Assembly (NCBI GenBank): GCA_021780075.1
Contig: JAJXZL010000053.1
Span: forward strand, 1-63,784
Length of the DNA stretch: 63,784 nucleotides
Origin: Acidobacteriota bacterium
Lineage (GTDB): Bacteria > Acidobacteriota > Terriglobia > Terriglobales > Acidobacteriaceae
Direction of reading: 5' to 3'
The notes under the pieces are model-generated. The model was not told where the DNA came from. It saw only the letters and a program-made list of their open reading frames with translations, and ran no database searches. Position 1 is the first letter of the stretch. Each line of letters begins with the position of its first letter. Shown piece by piece: positions 26,818-36,483 of the stretch. The translations under genes were made by a program, and so were the position numbers.

Positions 26818-27096
26818 GTGATCCAGAGCTTCCACGACTCCGATACACAGCAGTTGTTTGAAGCTCGATCGAGCAGACGCTGGTCGTCCATTGCCGCTGT
26901 GGCGCTTCGAAAGTTGGATCAGATTGAAGCAAGCGCCAGCCTGAGTGACCTTCGCACGCCTCCCGGCAACCGACTGGAAGCACTCAAAGGGAAACGGGCC
27001 GGTCAGCACAGCATCCGCATCAACGGCCAATACCGCATCTGCTTCGCATGGAAGGCCGACGGCGCGCACGAAGTCGAAATCACCGATTACCACTGA
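26818..27096 (+). CDS. higB: Type II toxin HigB (RelE superfamily mRNA interferase)
   Basis: A 92-residue toxin. The frame is open from 26782, but that region is the promoter; GTG 26818 matches the canonical HigB N terminus MI-SF-D--T--LF. The RelE-fold landmarks are ALRKLDQIEAS, SLSDLRTPPGNRLEALKG, QHSIRINGQYRICFAW and the C-terminal VEITDYH. HigB-type toxins cut mRNA on the ribosome. The gene is followed after 25 bases by its antitoxin, in the toxin-first order typical of higBA. If the promoter above is right, the message has almost no leader. Confidence 0.93.
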   Translation: MIQSFHDSDTQQLFEARSSRRWSSIAAVALRKLDQIEASASLSDLRTPPGNRLEALKGKRAGQHSIRINGQYRICFAWKADGAHEVEITDYH

Positions 27097-27121
27097 GAGC
27101 AACCAAAGGAGGGGAACAGAC

Positions 27122-27448
27122 ATGACGATTAAAAGGCCTGCAGCCGGTTGGAATGTACGCCGGGTCACAACCCATCCGGGCGAGATGCTCCGTGAGGAAT
27201 TTCTTGTGCCGCTCGGCATCAGCCAGAATGGGCTGGCCTTGAAAATTCGCGTTCCCTCAACACGCATCGGAGACATCATTCATGGCCGCCGCGGCATCAC
27301 GCCGGACACAGCGCTGCGTCTCGCACGCTTCTTCGGCAACAGCCCGGAGTTCTGGCTCAACCTCCAGCAGATGCACGACCTCTCCAAGGCCCGGCTGGAG
27401 CTGAAAGACACCATTGAGCGGGAAGTGGACGTGTACACCGCAGCCTGA
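27122..27448 (+). CDS. higA: Antitoxin HigA (XRE-type helix-turn-helix)
   Basis: A 108-residue antitoxin. ATG 27122 follows a strong ribosome site (AAAGGAGGGG). It has the HigA/VapI pattern THPGEMLREEFLVPLGIS, QNGLALKIRVPSTRIGDII, GRRGITPDTALRLARFFG and FWLNLQQMHDL, an HTH-XRE DNA-binding domain. It should neutralise HigB and repress the operon through the palindrome at 26788-26806. It ends 22 bases before the convergent TMEM175-like gene. Confidence 0.95.
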   Translation: MTIKRPAAGWNVRRVTTHPGEMLREEFLVPLGISQNGLALKIRVPSTRIGDIIHGRRGITPDTALRLARFFGNSPEFWLNLQQMHDLSKARLELKDTIEREVDVYTAA

Positions 27449-27470
27449 GGGTGCTCTGCCCATCGCCGCA

Positions 27471-28049
<579 letters not shown>

Positions 28050-28395
28050 AAGGCCTCCTTGTTCCATGGCGGGAAAGAACGGCAACAGAATACCGCCTCA
28101 CGCCACACCCTTACGCCGGCATGCCGGCTGGCTCAACCTTTCACGGTTGCCCTGCCCTGCACAGTGCCCGAATCCGGCTGTGGCGGATCGTGCACTGACT
28201 TTGACTTCGTCGATTCGATTCGTAGCAGGATGTAGGACGGATTCGCGGCTGTTGAGCTGCCGGGGTGGTGGAAGGAAAAGCATCCCGGCAATCAGTCCAA
28301 CCGAATTGCGCGACTGAAATCCAGCTCTGTTGCAAAGCGCAACGGGTAACGAGCGGAGCTACGCGGCCATTTGGGTGCGCGGCGGGCTGGGCAGA
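28050..28395. other. Non-coding gap, nothing recognised
   Basis: About 345 bases between two minus-strand genes. Small open frames on both strands show no family pattern, start signal or codon bias; no RNA or repeat was identified. Confidence 0.4.
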
Positions 28396-29556
28396 TCAGG
28401 CTTCCTGCTCGCCAAGCGCGAGGCGAAGCTGGTTCGCGTCGTTCCATGCGAGGCGCAGGCCGCCGGAAACCACTCCGCTGCCGAGCAGTTGAACAAGACC
28501 GATAGTCAGCGCGATGGCGCGCGGCGGGCGGCCCTGCGGCCACAGCTCGCTCAGCGGGCGGATGACGCCGTTGGCATCCGGGTGGTAGGCGCGCTCGTCC
28601 CAGGTGCGGGAGCCCTGCGGAAAATCAGGGTAGTTGCGGATGGCGTCGAGGGTGGACTGCAGGAGACGGTGCTTCCACGGCTCGGCGTACTGGGGCATAA
28701 AGAGCACGCGGCTTTTGCGCTCCCGGCGAATCTCGTGGACGAACTCCGTAAAGCAGCTTGCGTTGGTGAGGTTGATATTGGCGTTGGGCTCCACGCCGTG
28801 GCGGTCGCCACCGGAGATGAGCAGCATGTTCCACTGCTCGGCCAGCCGCCGCACCGCGCGGTTCTCGTCCCAGTTGCGCAGGCCGTTCAGTTCCAGCGCG
28901 TGAAGGAATGCGCCGTTCTTCTGGAGAAATTCGTTGACCAGGAACTCGTGCTTTTCCTTGCCGATCAGGTAAAGGTCCCACAGCGGGTGATTGAAGACCA
29001 CCAGCACGTTGGGCTCGTCGTTGAGGGCAACGAGGATCTCAGTGAGCCGCTTGTCGCTGGGGTTCGCCGTGTAGTCCTCCAGGGCCAGCATCCAGCCAAC
29101 AGCTTTTTCGCTGGGCAGGTTGTGGATGCCGAGGTGGAACGACTGGACACCGCCGTAGGGAGCGCTCCACTCGACAGAGACGGGGATGTGGCGCGCGCTG
29201 GGCACGGTGCGCAGCAGCATGGGCGCATTGATGTTGTCGTGGTCAGAGAGGGAAACCATGGGCGCCATGTCCAGCTTTTCAATCTGGCGGCTTTCCAGAT
29301 CGAAGGCCAGCCTGGGCGTCATCGGCGGGGTCCAGTAGCTGGCGGCAAAGTCCAACTGCACGCCATAGTTCGCCTTGGACTTGCGCTCCATCCGGGCCAG
29401 CAGAGGACGGGAAACGGGGTACTGGTTGCCGATACCGGCTAGAAAATCCAGCGTCTCTTTCGACTGGTTGGTATGGCTGTGCAGGGAAACACCAGAGCGG
29501 AAACCTTGCGCAGCCCGGTGGTCACGCCATAGGTACGAGATGGTCGAGTTGGCCAT
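28396..29556 (-). CDS. PHP-domain metal-dependent hydrolase-like protein
   Basis: A 386-residue protein starting at ATG 29556, 7 bases after AAGGAG. PHP-type metal-binding motifs are present: LHSHTNQSKE (first HxH-like motif), LSDHDNINAP (the SDHD loop), VVFNHPLWDL and GGDRHGVEPN. PHP proteins are multi-metal phosphoesterases related to histidinol phosphatase and polymerase exonuclease domains. Here the motifs are spaced widely and the protein is longer than a minimal PHP domain, with a C-terminal segment (QGRPPRAIALTIGLVQLLG) without a known role. Substrate unknown; it is not obviously part of an operon. Confidence 0.78.
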   Translation of the reverse strand: MANSTISYLWRDHRAAQGFRSGVSLHSHTNQSKETLDFLAGIGNQYPVSRPLLARMERKSKANYGVQLDFAASYWTPPMTPRLAFDLESRQIEKLDMAPMVSLSDHDNINAPMLLRTVPSARHIPVSVEWSAPYGGVQSFHLGIHNLPSEKAVGWMLALEDYTANPSDKRLTEILVALNDEPNVLVVFNHPLWDLYLIGKEKHEFLVNEFLQKNGAFLHALELNGLRNWDENRAVRRLAEQWNMLLISGGDRHGVEPNANINLTNASCFTEFVHEIRRERKSRVLFMPQYAEPWKHRLLQSTLDAIRNYPDFPQGSRTWDERAYHPDANGVIRPLSELWPQGRPPRAIALTIGLVQLLGSGVVSGGLRLAWNDANQLRLALGEQEA

Positions 29557-29751
29557 TCCTGCTCCTTATTCAGCAGCCTGTTGGACTTTACATCTCCAGT
29601 ATCGGCTGCCATCGTCAACAGGGGATGAATGGGATGCAAATAAACCGTCAATGGCCAGAAGAATCAGCGAAGTAACGGGGGTACACACGGTTGCCCAGGG
29701 CGCAGCGAGCCGCCGCACGGTGAGCAAACCGTGCAGGAAGACATTGAAGGA
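29557..29751. other. Intergenic gap, nothing recognised
   Basis: About 195 bases between two minus-strand genes; no RNA, repeat or terminator was identified. Confidence 0.4.
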
Positions 29752-30834
29752 CTATTTGCTGGTCCTGGCCAGTTCCGGCCCCAGGAAATCCTCAAGCGTC
29801 CAGCCGGGCATCAGTTCCTGGAAGGCGTGTTCGGCAGCCTGGGTGGCTTCCGGCACAAGGTAGTTTTCCGTCAGTCCCTGGCACAGCATTTCAAAGGCTT
29901 GCTCCGGGGTGTCGGCAAACTTGAACAGCTCAATATCCTTGGGAGAAATGGCGCCGGTCTCCACCAGCACGTCGAGGTTGAAGACTTTCTTCCAGTACTC
30001 CGGGCCATAAATCACAACTGTGATTTTCTTGGCGAGCTTGTGGGTCTGCGCCAGGGTGAGTATCTCGAACATCTCGTCGAGGGTACCGAAGCCTCCAGGA
30101 AAAACCACCAACGCCTTGGCCAGATAGGCAAACCAAAGCTTGCGCATAAAGAAGTAGTGGAACTCGAAGTTGAGCGCCGGGGTGATGTAGGGGTTCGGGT
30201 GCTGCTCAAAGGGCAGGCGGATATTCATTCCGACAGTCTTGCCGCCGGCCTCGTAAGCGCCACGGTTGGCGGCTTCCATAATGCCCGGCCCGCCGCCTGA
30301 AGTGACAACAAAGCGGTGGCGGCGCGAAGGAATCTTGCTGGACCAACTGGTGAGCATGTGCGCCAGGCGGCGCGCATCCTCGTAGTAGCGGGCCATTTGC
30401 ACGGCGGCCACTGCGCGTTTGCGCTGTAGATCGGTTGCCCTGCCGGCGGCGATCTCAGGGGCGCTGGCGGGCTGCTCCTCGCTGGGGGCGGGCTGGATGG
30501 AGCCAGTATTGTCCAGCAGTTCCAGCTCGTGGTTGGCTTCCTCGCGGCCGCGAAAGCGCGCCGAGCCGAAAAACACCACCGTGTCCTGAATCTGTTCGTG
30601 GCGGAAGCGCGCCAGCGGCTCCATGTACTCCGCAACTATGCGGATCAGGCGGCCATCCGCGCTATTCAAGAATCCGGGATTCTCATAGGCCAGCGGAGCG
30701 CGCTCCAGTTGGGGCGGCGCACCGTTGCCGGGGATGACAGCGACCGGAGGAATCTGCTCGGCGGAGTTCTGGCTCGGCGTGGGATGGCCGGCATCGGCTT
30801 GGGTGATTTCTGGTTCCTGCTCACTATTGCTCAT
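29752..30834 (-). CDS. LOG-family Rossmann-fold protein (putative cytokinin-type nucleotide phosphoribohydrolase)
   Basis: A 360-residue protein. Signatures of the LOG/TIGR00730 family are clear: VVTSGGGPGIMEAANRGAYEAGG, then FFMRKLWFAYLAKALVVFPGGFGTLDEMFE, which holds the PGGxGTxxE active-site loop. These enzymes hydrolyse nucleoside 5'-monophosphates to base and ribose phosphate. The N-terminal 130 residues are an extra Pro/Gln/Glu-rich region not found in short LOG proteins (about 190 residues), so it belongs to the long family branch. It starts 3 bases after a small membrane-protein gene and is probably translated from the same message. Confidence 0.9.
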   Translation of the reverse strand: MSNSEQEPEITQADAGHPTPSQNSAEQIPPVAVIPGNGAPPQLERAPLAYENPGFLNSADGRLIRIVAEYMEPLARFRHEQIQDTVVFFGSARFRGREEANHELELLDNTGSIQPAPSEEQPASAPEIAAGRATDLQRKRAVAAVQMARYYEDARRLAHMLTSWSSKIPSRRHRFVVTSGGGPGIMEAANRGAYEAGGKTVGMNIRLPFEQHPNPYITPALNFEFHYFFMRKLWFAYLAKALVVFPGGFGTLDEMFEILTLAQTHKLAKKITVVIYGPEYWKKVFNLDVLVETGAISPKDIELFKFADTPEQAFEMLCQGLTENYLVPEATQAAEHAFQELMPGWTLEDFLGPELARTSK

Positions 30835-30837
30835 GAA

Positions 30838-31197
30838 TCATTTGCCCCGAAAGCGGATGGCGTCCTGAAACGCAATCCACAAATTCAATAACCCCAGTCC
30901 GGACACAATTCCTCGCACCGCGCCGTTGGCCGCAAAAATTGAGAGCGTGGGAAACTGCACGAAAAGCGGGTTCTGATCCCAGAACAGGCTCGACCAGGGT
31001 GCGTAGAAGACCGCCAGGCCGATGTACATGCGCAACAGCACCCGCAGAAACAGCTCGGCACGTTCCAGCCAACGGGGGATGCGCTGCGGCGCAGGATTGG
31101 TGCCCGGCGGCGTGGGAGGGGTGCCAAGCTCGGCTCCGGATTCAGGAGCCGGGCTCGCGGACAACGGAGGCGATATCAATTCCGGCTGCTGAGACAT
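30838..31197 (-). CDS. Small membrane protein of unknown function
   Basis: A 119-residue protein with a Pro-rich N terminus (about 40 residues) and two or three hydrophobic stretches: FLRVLLRMYIGLAVFYAPWS, FPTLSIFAANGAVRGIVSGLG and LLNLWIAF. No family is recognised. It precedes the LOG gene with a 3-base gap, so the two are likely cotranscribed; a functional link is unknown. Confidence 0.65.
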   Translation of the reverse strand: MSQQPELISPPLSASPAPESGAELGTPPTPPGTNPAPQRIPRWLERAELFLRVLLRMYIGLAVFYAPWSSLFWDQNPLFVQFPTLSIFAANGAVRGIVSGLGLLNLWIAFQDAIRFRGK

Positions 31198-31440
31198 GCT
31201 TCAAGTTCGCCCGCCGCCCTGATCTTTGCCGGAGAACCGGTGCAGGGGGGCGTCGTATTCAAACGGTAACACAGCGACGGCAAGGACATCCTTAAGCGCC
31301 TTGCCCGGAACATCATTCGCCGTTGCAACTTAGGGTTCAGGCTGTTGCGGACAAAAGCGCAAACTGTTGTAAAAATGCGACAATGAGGGTGGCGTCCGAG
31401 GGTTTGCTAGGAGTAAACGGACACCGGGGGACCCTTGACC

Positions 31441-32262
31441 ATGCTGCGAGTTGTTTCGACTCACCTGTTCCTGAACCAGCGCCTGCATCCCGGGCTGCTG
31501 GAACTCGTCAGCCGGTCCGGGGCGGAGGCAGTGGAAATATTTGCCGCCCGCCAGCACTTTGATTACACCAGCCGCGAGCACGTGGCTGAACTGGCCGCTT
31601 GGTTCAGCTCCAACTCGCTTGCGCCGTTCTCGATGCATGCGCCGCTCTTCCCCGACCGCGAGATGGGCCGTGCCGGGGCGCCGGCGGTGAACATCCTGCA
31701 CCCTGAGAAATCCCGCCGCATCGACGCCATGGACGAAATTAAGCGCGCCCTCGAAGCCGCCGAGCACATCCCCTTCAAGAACATCGTGATTCACATGGGG
31801 GAAAAAGAGGATGGGTGGTCACTGCGCACCATCGAGTACGCGCAGACGGCCCTGGAACATCTCTGCGCCTTCGCTCATCCGCTGGGTGTGCGCGTGCTGG
31901 TGGAAAACCTGACCGGCGAGCCCACCACGCCCAGCCACCTGATGACCATTCTCGACCTGGGCCACATGGACACTGTGGACGTCTGTCTGGACCTGGGCCA
32001 CGCGCACCTGACCGTAGGCGTGGCGGATGCCATCGCCACGCTGGGCAACCGCATCCGCACGGTCCATGTACACGACAATCACGGCCTGAAGGATGAGCAC
32101 CTTTGGCCCGGCGACGGCACCATCGACTGGAAGGCTGCGGTTGCGGCGCTGAAGGCGCTGGCCTCGCCGCCCGCCGCGGTGCTTGAAATCAACTACACGC
32201 TGGGCGATACCCCCGCTGACATTCCGGGGAAGATTCAGCAAGCCTTTGAACGGCTGAGCTGA
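31441..32262 (+). CDS. Sugar phosphate isomerase/epimerase-like TIM-barrel protein
   Basis: A 273-residue xylose-isomerase-type (AP endonuclease 2 fold) protein. Visible barrel motifs include SGAEAVEIFA, PFSMHAPLFPD (His on strand 3), NIVIHMG, VLVENLTGEP (metal-ligand Glu), DVCLDLGHAHL (Asp/His ligands), TVHVHDNHGLKDEH and AVLEINY. Such proteins isomerise or epimerise sugars and cyclic polyols, and some are nucleases; the substrate is not evident. ATG 31441 is used; TTG 31435, 4 bases after a G-run, is the alternative. It is convergent with the hyp operon. Confidence 0.85.
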   Translation: MLRVVSTHLFLNQRLHPGLLELVSRSGAEAVEIFAARQHFDYTSREHVAELAAWFSSNSLAPFSMHAPLFPDREMGRAGAPAVNILHPEKSRRIDAMDEIKRALEAAEHIPFKNIVIHMGEKEDGWSLRTIEYAQTALEHLCAFAHPLGVRVLVENLTGEPTTPSHLMTILDLGHMDTVDVCLDLGHAHLTVGVADAIATLGNRIRTVHVHDNHGLKDEHLWPGDGTIDWKAAVAALKALASPPAAVLEINYTLGDTPADIPGKIQQAFERLS

Positions 32263-32300
32263 CGCCTGCACGGTTCAACTTCATTTAACTTGCCGAAACA

Positions 32301-33383
32301 TCAGCAGATGCGCGGCAACTGCTCGCCAATCTGCGTGGGGATGACGCGGTTGGCCCCCATGCCTGTGCGCGCCACCAGCATGCGCGGATGCTGAGCGGTC
32401 ACCTGGCCAATGCGGGCGGCGTCGCGGCCCAGCGGATGGGCGCGCAGAATCTCCAGCACCTGTGCGGCTGCCTCAGGCGCAACGAAAAACACGGCCTTGC
32501 CCTCATTGGCCACATAGACTGGATCGAGCCCCAGCAGTTCGCAGGCGGACTGCACCTCAGGCCGCACCGGCAGGCTGGCTTCGTCGATCTCGATGCCCAT
32601 GCCGGAGGCCGTGGCAATCTCATTCAACGTGGAGGCAAGGCCGCCGCGCGTGGGGTCGCGCATGGCGTGGACTTGGGAGCCGACCGCATCCAGCACCTGC
32701 GCAATCAGCCCATTGAGCGCGGCACAGTCTGAGCGGATCTGGCTTTCGAACTCGAGCCCCTCGCGCACGCTCATAATGGCCATGCCGTGGTCGCCGATGG
32801 TGCCGGAGACAAGCACCGTATCGCCCGGCTGGGCCAGATGCGGGCCAACAACCACCTCGGGGCGCAGCACGCCCACACCCGCAGTATTGATGTAGCAGCC
32901 GTCGCCGTGGCCGCGCTCGACCACCTTGGTGTCGCCGGTGACGATGTGCACGCCCGCCGTAGCCGCTGCCTGCGCCATTGCCTCTGCGATGGCCGCAAGT
33001 TGGGCCAGAGGAAATCCCTCCTCCAGAATGAAGCTGGCACTCAGGAAGCGCGGAACGGCGCCCGAGACGGCAAGATCGTTGACCGTGCCGTTGACTGCCA
33101 GCTCGCCGATGGAGCCGCCGGGGAAAAAGAGCGGCTGCACCACGAAGGAATCCGTGCTCATGGCCAACCGGCCTGAACCGAGATCGAAGATCGCCGCGTC
33201 GCCGAGATTTTCAAGCGCCGGGTTGCGGAAGGCGGGCAGAAACAGATGCTCGACAAGCTCATTGCCCAGCTTGCCGCCGCCGCCGTGGCCCATCACGATG
33301 GTGGGATAATCGGCCAGCGGGAGCGGGCAGCTCCAGTTGGAAAAGTCTGGAGCGCCGGCACTGGAGTTCGGCTTCTCAGCCAT
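32301..33383 (-). CDS. hypE: Hydrogenase maturation protein HypE
   Basis: HypE dehydrates the carbamoylated C-terminal cysteine it receives from HypF, making the thiocyanate that becomes the CN ligands of the NiFe site. This 360-residue protein ends in PRIC, the essential C-terminal cysteine. The AIR-synthase-like fold is clear: [69 protein letters not shown] and [10 protein letters not shown]. Start ATG 33383 has GGGAGAG just upstream and overlaps the end of hypD by 8 bases. It is the last gene of the hyp operon. Confidence 0.97.
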   Translation of the reverse strand: MAEKPNSSAGAPDFSNWSCPLPLADYPTIVMGHGGGGKLGNELVEHLFLPAFRNPALENLGDAAIFDLGSGRLAMSTDSFVVQPLFFPGGSIGELAVNGTVNDLAVSGAVPRFLSASFILEEGFPLAQLAAIAEAMAQAAATAGVHIVTGDTKVVERGHGDGCYINTAGVGVLRPEVVVGPHLAQPGDTVLVSGTIGDHGMAIMSVREGLEFESQIRSDCAALNGLIAQVLDAVGSQVHAMRDPTRGGLASTLNEIATASGMGIEIDEASLPVRPEVQSACELLGLDPVYVANEGKAVFFVAPEAAAQVLEILRAHPLGRDAARIGQVTAQHPRMLVARTGMGANRVIPTQIGEQLPRIC

Positions 33384-34533
33384 GAGTCTCTCCCGACAAG
33401 CCCGCTCCCGATAACGCAGACCCGGCTCCAGCCAACTCTTCGGCGGACAGGAACCGTCCGTAGTTGTAATACGCGGCGCAGGCACCTTCGCTTGAAACCA
33501 TCGTTGCGCCCAGCGGATGGCGCGGCGTGCACTCCCTGCCGAAGGCCGGACACTCTGCGGGCCTGATCGCCCCGCGGAGCACATCCCCGGAATGGCACAG
33601 CGGCGACTCTTCAGTGTGAATGCCCGCAATCTGGAAGCGTTCTTCCGCGTCGAATGCGCGATAGGCCTTGCTCAACCGCCAACCGCTGTTGGGGATGACA
33701 CCGATGCCCCGCCACGCGCGGTCGGTGACTTCAAAGACCTCAGCCAGCAGCTTTTGCGCGGCTCGGTTGCCATCAAACGTCACCACACGCTCATAGGCGT
33801 TTTCGACTTCGTGGCGGCCCGCCTCAAGCTGCGCCACCGCGCGCCGGATGCCGTCCAGAAGGTCCAGCGGCTCAAAGCCTGTAACCACGATGGGGATTTT
33901 GAACTTCTCGGCCAGCGGCGGATACTCCCAGTAGCCCATCACGCTGCACACATGGCCGGCGGCTAGAAAAGCCTGCACCTGATTACCCGGCGAACTCATG
34001 ATGGCATCGATGGCAGGCGGCACCAGCACGTGCGAGACGAGCAGGGAAAAATTCTTCAATCCGCGCCTCTTGGCCAGATGCACGCTCATGGCGTTGGCGG
34101 GGGCGGTGGTCTCAAAGCCGACGCCGAAGAAAACGACCTGCTTGTCGGGATTTTTGGCGGCCAGCTCCACCGCATCCAGCGGCGAGTAGACGACGCGGAC
34201 GTCGCCGCCGCGGCCTTTGACCTGAAACAGATCGCCGTCGGTGCCGGGGACGCGGAGCATGTCTCCGAAGCTGCAGAAGATGACGCCGGGCTGCGCGGCG
34301 ATGGCGAGTGCCTTGTCAATGAGTTCGAGCGGCGTGACGCAGACAGGGCAGCCGGGGCCGTGGATCATCTCGATGCCGGCGGGGAGCATCTGGTCGATTC
34401 CATTGCGAATGATGGAGTGCGTCTGCCCGCCGCAGACCTCCATAATCTTCCACGGGCGCGTGGCAAGCTGGTGAATCTCCCGCGCCATGCGCTGGGCGAT
34501 CTCGCCGTTGCGAAACTCGGTAAGGTACTTCAT
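33376..34533 (-). CDS. hypD: Hydrogenase maturation protein HypD
   Basis: HypD, an iron-sulfur protein, is the scaffold on which Fe(CN)2CO is built together with HypC and HypE. The 385-residue sequence has the family motifs [68 protein letters not shown] and the C-terminal cysteine cluster [11 protein letters not shown]...[14 protein letters not shown] 34533 starts inside the end of hypC (4-base overlap), indicating coupled translation; an upstream open stretch belongs to hypC in another frame. Confidence 0.97.
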   Translation of the reverse strand: MKYLTEFRNGEIAQRMAREIHQLATRPWKIMEVCGGQTHSIIRNGIDQMLPAGIEMIHGPGCPVCVTPLELIDKALAIAAQPGVIFCSFGDMLRVPGTDGDLFQVKGRGGDVRVVYSPLDAVELAAKNPDKQVVFFGVGFETTAPANAMSVHLAKRRGLKNFSLLVSHVLVPPAIDAIMSSPGNQVQAFLAAGHVCSVMGYWEYPPLAEKFKIPIVVTGFEPLDLLDGIRRAVAQLEAGRHEVENAYERVVTFDGNRAAQKLLAEVFEVTDRAWRGIGVIPNSGWRLSKAYRAFDAEERFQIAGIHTEESPLCHSGDVLRGAIRPAECPAFGRECTPRHPLGATMVSSEGACAAYYNYGRFLSAEELAGAGSALSGAGLSGETHG

Positions 34534-34877
34534 TCGCGACCGGCTCCGCCATCGGCGCCGGGCGCGACGGAACAACTCCCGTCAGGACAGGAGGATTGCG
34601 GCGCTTGGGCGGCACGGGCAAAGGCCTCGTCTTCGCTGGCTAGTTCCTCGTCCAGCAGGCCCATGGCGCGAAAGTCGGCGAGGGTCTTCTCGGCGGTTTC
34701 CTCGTCGATTTTGGAGATGGCAAAGCCCACGTGGACGAGGGTGTAGTCGCCCACTTCAACCTCGGGCACGTAGTCGAGGCAGACGCGCTTGACCACGCCG
34801 CCAAAGTTCACCCGGCCAACCCTGAGGTCGTTCTCGGTGATGATTTCTTCCACTCTTCCGGGAATCGCTAAGCACAT
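34530..34877 (-). CDS. hypC: Hydrogenase maturation chaperone HypC
   Basis: HypC binds HypD and then the hydrogenase large-subunit precursor through its N-terminal cysteine. The 115-residue protein begins [12 protein letters not shown], the invariant MCLAxPG, with [24 protein letters not shown] following as expected. An extra tail of about 30 residues with a CPDGSC pair is longer than in standard HypC (75-95 residues). ATG 34877 is the only sensible start since Cys2 must be exposed after Met removal; the open frame upstream is spurious. Confidence 0.95.
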   Translation of the reverse strand: MCLAIPGRVEEIITENDLRVGRVNFGGVVKRVCLDYVPEVEVGDYTLVHVGFAISKIDEETAEKTLADFRAMGLLDEELASEDEAFARAAQAPQSSCPDGSCSVAPGADGGAGRE

Positions 34878-34941
34878 GCCCACCACCTTATACAGGTGTG
34901 AAGACGCCGGAATGTGATCTGTATCACCTTTCCCATGCTCG

Positions 34942-35325
34942 TCACCGTACCCTTTTGCGTTCGTTTTCTGCAACCCGCGCCTTTACCATCCGCTTGATCA
35001 ATGTGGCCGGCAGGGGCTTGTCCTGCGGGAACTGCAGTGTTCCTTTGGAGGTCTGGTAGGTGGATAACTCATCTGTGAGGTCGGCGAGCACGGCAAGGCT
35101 CATGGGGAAGAAGCTGCAATGGTTTTTGAACGCCGCGTAGCAGACCAATGCTCCCTTGTAGCGAAACGCAGGCATTCCATAACTGAGGCCTTCAGTAGCC
35201 TCTGCCGGAGCCGCCGCGCGAATCGCCGCGCGCACTTTCTGGAGCGTGCTGCGAGCTGGCTCAGGCACCGCAGCGAAATAGCTCTCCACGGCCCTCAGGC
35301 CTGCTTTGCTCTCTGCTGTACTCAT
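34942..35325 (-). CDS. DUF1801 (YdhG-like) protein inserted in the hyp operon
   Basis: A 127-residue protein starting at ATG 35325, with GAGGGG 5 bases upstream. The DUF1801 pattern is visible: VESYFAAVPEPARSTLQKVRAAI, EGLSYGMPAFRYKGALVCYAAFKNHCSFFPM and the C-terminal KPLPATLIKRMVKARVAENE. The family (related to YdhG and the frataxin-like Fra domain) has no agreed function, although iron handling has been suggested for some members. It sits on the same strand between hypB and hypC, where other hyp operons have no gene. Confidence 0.85.
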   Translation of the reverse strand: MSTAESKAGLRAVESYFAAVPEPARSTLQKVRAAIRAAAPAEATEGLSYGMPAFRYKGALVCYAAFKNHCSFFPMSLAVLADLTDELSTYQTSKGTLQFPQDKPLPATLIKRMVKARVAENERKRVR

Positions 35326-35350
35326 CGAGTCCCCTCGAAAGCTTTCCCGG

Positions 35351-36019
35351 CTACGGCGCAACCCTGGCCCTTTCCTCGGCCAGATAGGCGATCCACTCCG
35401 CCATGCCCGCGCCGGTCTTCGCCGACGTCTCAAAGATGCGGATGCCGGGCCGGATTTCGTTGATATTTCTGAGCGCCGCCGCGCGATTGAAGGCGCAGGG
35501 TTCGGCGATGTCGATCTTGGTAATCACTGCGGCGTCAGCGGAGTTGAACAGCGTGGGATATTTGAGCGGCTTGTCTTCTCCCTCAGTCACAGACAGCAGG
35601 GCCACGCGGATCTTTTCTCCCAGATCGTAGCTCGACGGACACACCAGGTTGCCGACATTCTCAATAAAGAGGTAATCGAGGTCCGCGAGGTTCCAGCCAT
35701 TGAGATGCTTGCCGACCATCTCGGCCTCAAGGTGGCAGATGCCGTGGGTGTTGATCTGGCGCACCGGCGCGCCGCTGGCCGCCAGCCGCTGCGCATCGTT
35801 GTCGGTCTCCAGGTCTCCCACCAGAGCCGCGGCACGCGAGCCGCTCGCAAGCAGTTCGCGCAGGGTGCGCTCAAGGAAGGCGGTCTTGCCGGTGCCGGGG
35901 CTTGATACCAGGTTGAGCGCCAGCACGCCCGCATCCGCAAACCGCTGCCGCAGGCCCGCCGCCAGCTCATCGTTCTTCTTCAGGATTCCGCGCCGCAGCT
36001 CCACAATTCGGGTTGTCAT
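35351..36019 (-). CDS. hypB: Hydrogenase nickel-incorporation GTPase HypB
   Basis: HypB is the GTPase that, with HypA, inserts nickel into the large subunit. The 222-residue protein has P-loop SSPGTGKT, DLETDNDA, the zinc/nickel site region INTHGICHLEAEMV, FIENVGNLVCPSSYDLGE and the specificity loop ITKIDIAEP. It lacks the N-terminal histidine stretch and the CxxCGC motif of nickel-storing forms, so it is a simple regulatory GTPase type. It starts within the last 4 bases of hypA. Confidence 0.97.
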   Translation of the reverse strand: MTTRIVELRRGILKKNDELAAGLRQRFADAGVLALNLVSSPGTGKTAFLERTLRELLASGSRAAALVGDLETDNDAQRLAASGAPVRQINTHGICHLEAEMVGKHLNGWNLADLDYLFIENVGNLVCPSSYDLGEKIRVALLSVTEGEDKPLKYPTLFNSADAAVITKIDIAEPCAFNRAAALRNINEIRPGIRIFETSAKTGAGMAEWIAYLAEERARVAP

Positions 36020-36378
36020 GCCATTGCCTCTGTATCTTCAATCTCGATTGCTTCCACTTCCAGTTCGCGGCCCTGGCGCAGGTCCGTGGCGGGCGAGCCG
36101 CAGCGGGGACAGCGCAGGCTCTGTATGCTGGCAATCTCCACATCCTGGGCGCAGAGCGCGCAGTGCGCCATGACGGGCAGCGTCCTGACCACGAGCGCTG
36201 AACCCGCCAGCGGCGTGCCCTCCGTCACCACGCCATAGCAGAATTGGAGCGAGTCCTCGACGACCGCCGCCAGAACACCCACGCGCAGCCGTACTTCCCT
36301 GACCCGCACACCGGGATAGGCCACCAGCGACTCGGTCACCGTGTCCACGATGCTGGAAACAATGGAGAGCTCGTGCAT
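36016..36378 (-). CDS. hypA: Hydrogenase nickel-incorporation protein HypA
   Basis: A 120-residue nickel metallochaperone. MHELSIVSSIVD provides the Met1-His2 nickel site; the zinc-ribbon cysteines are CALC and CPRC (about residues 73-93). It is first in the minus-strand operon hypA-hypB-DUF1801-hypC-hypD-hypE, with hypA/hypB overlapping by 4 bases. The promoter is expected in the short divergent gap to the aminotransferase gene (36379-36483). Confidence 0.96.
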   Translation of the reverse strand: MHELSIVSSIVDTVTESLVAYPGVRVREVRLRVGVLAAVVEDSLQFCYGVVTEGTPLAGSALVVRTLPVMAHCALCAQDVEIASIQSLRCPRCGSPATDLRQGRELEVEAIEIEDTEAMA

Positions 36379-36483
36379 TCAGAATGGATTTTACGCCCGG
36401 CCACATGCAACGGCTGTGTCCGGCCACACTGCATCGGCGCTCTTTGCCGCGGATTGTAAGATGGCAGCAGAAGGAACTTCCTC

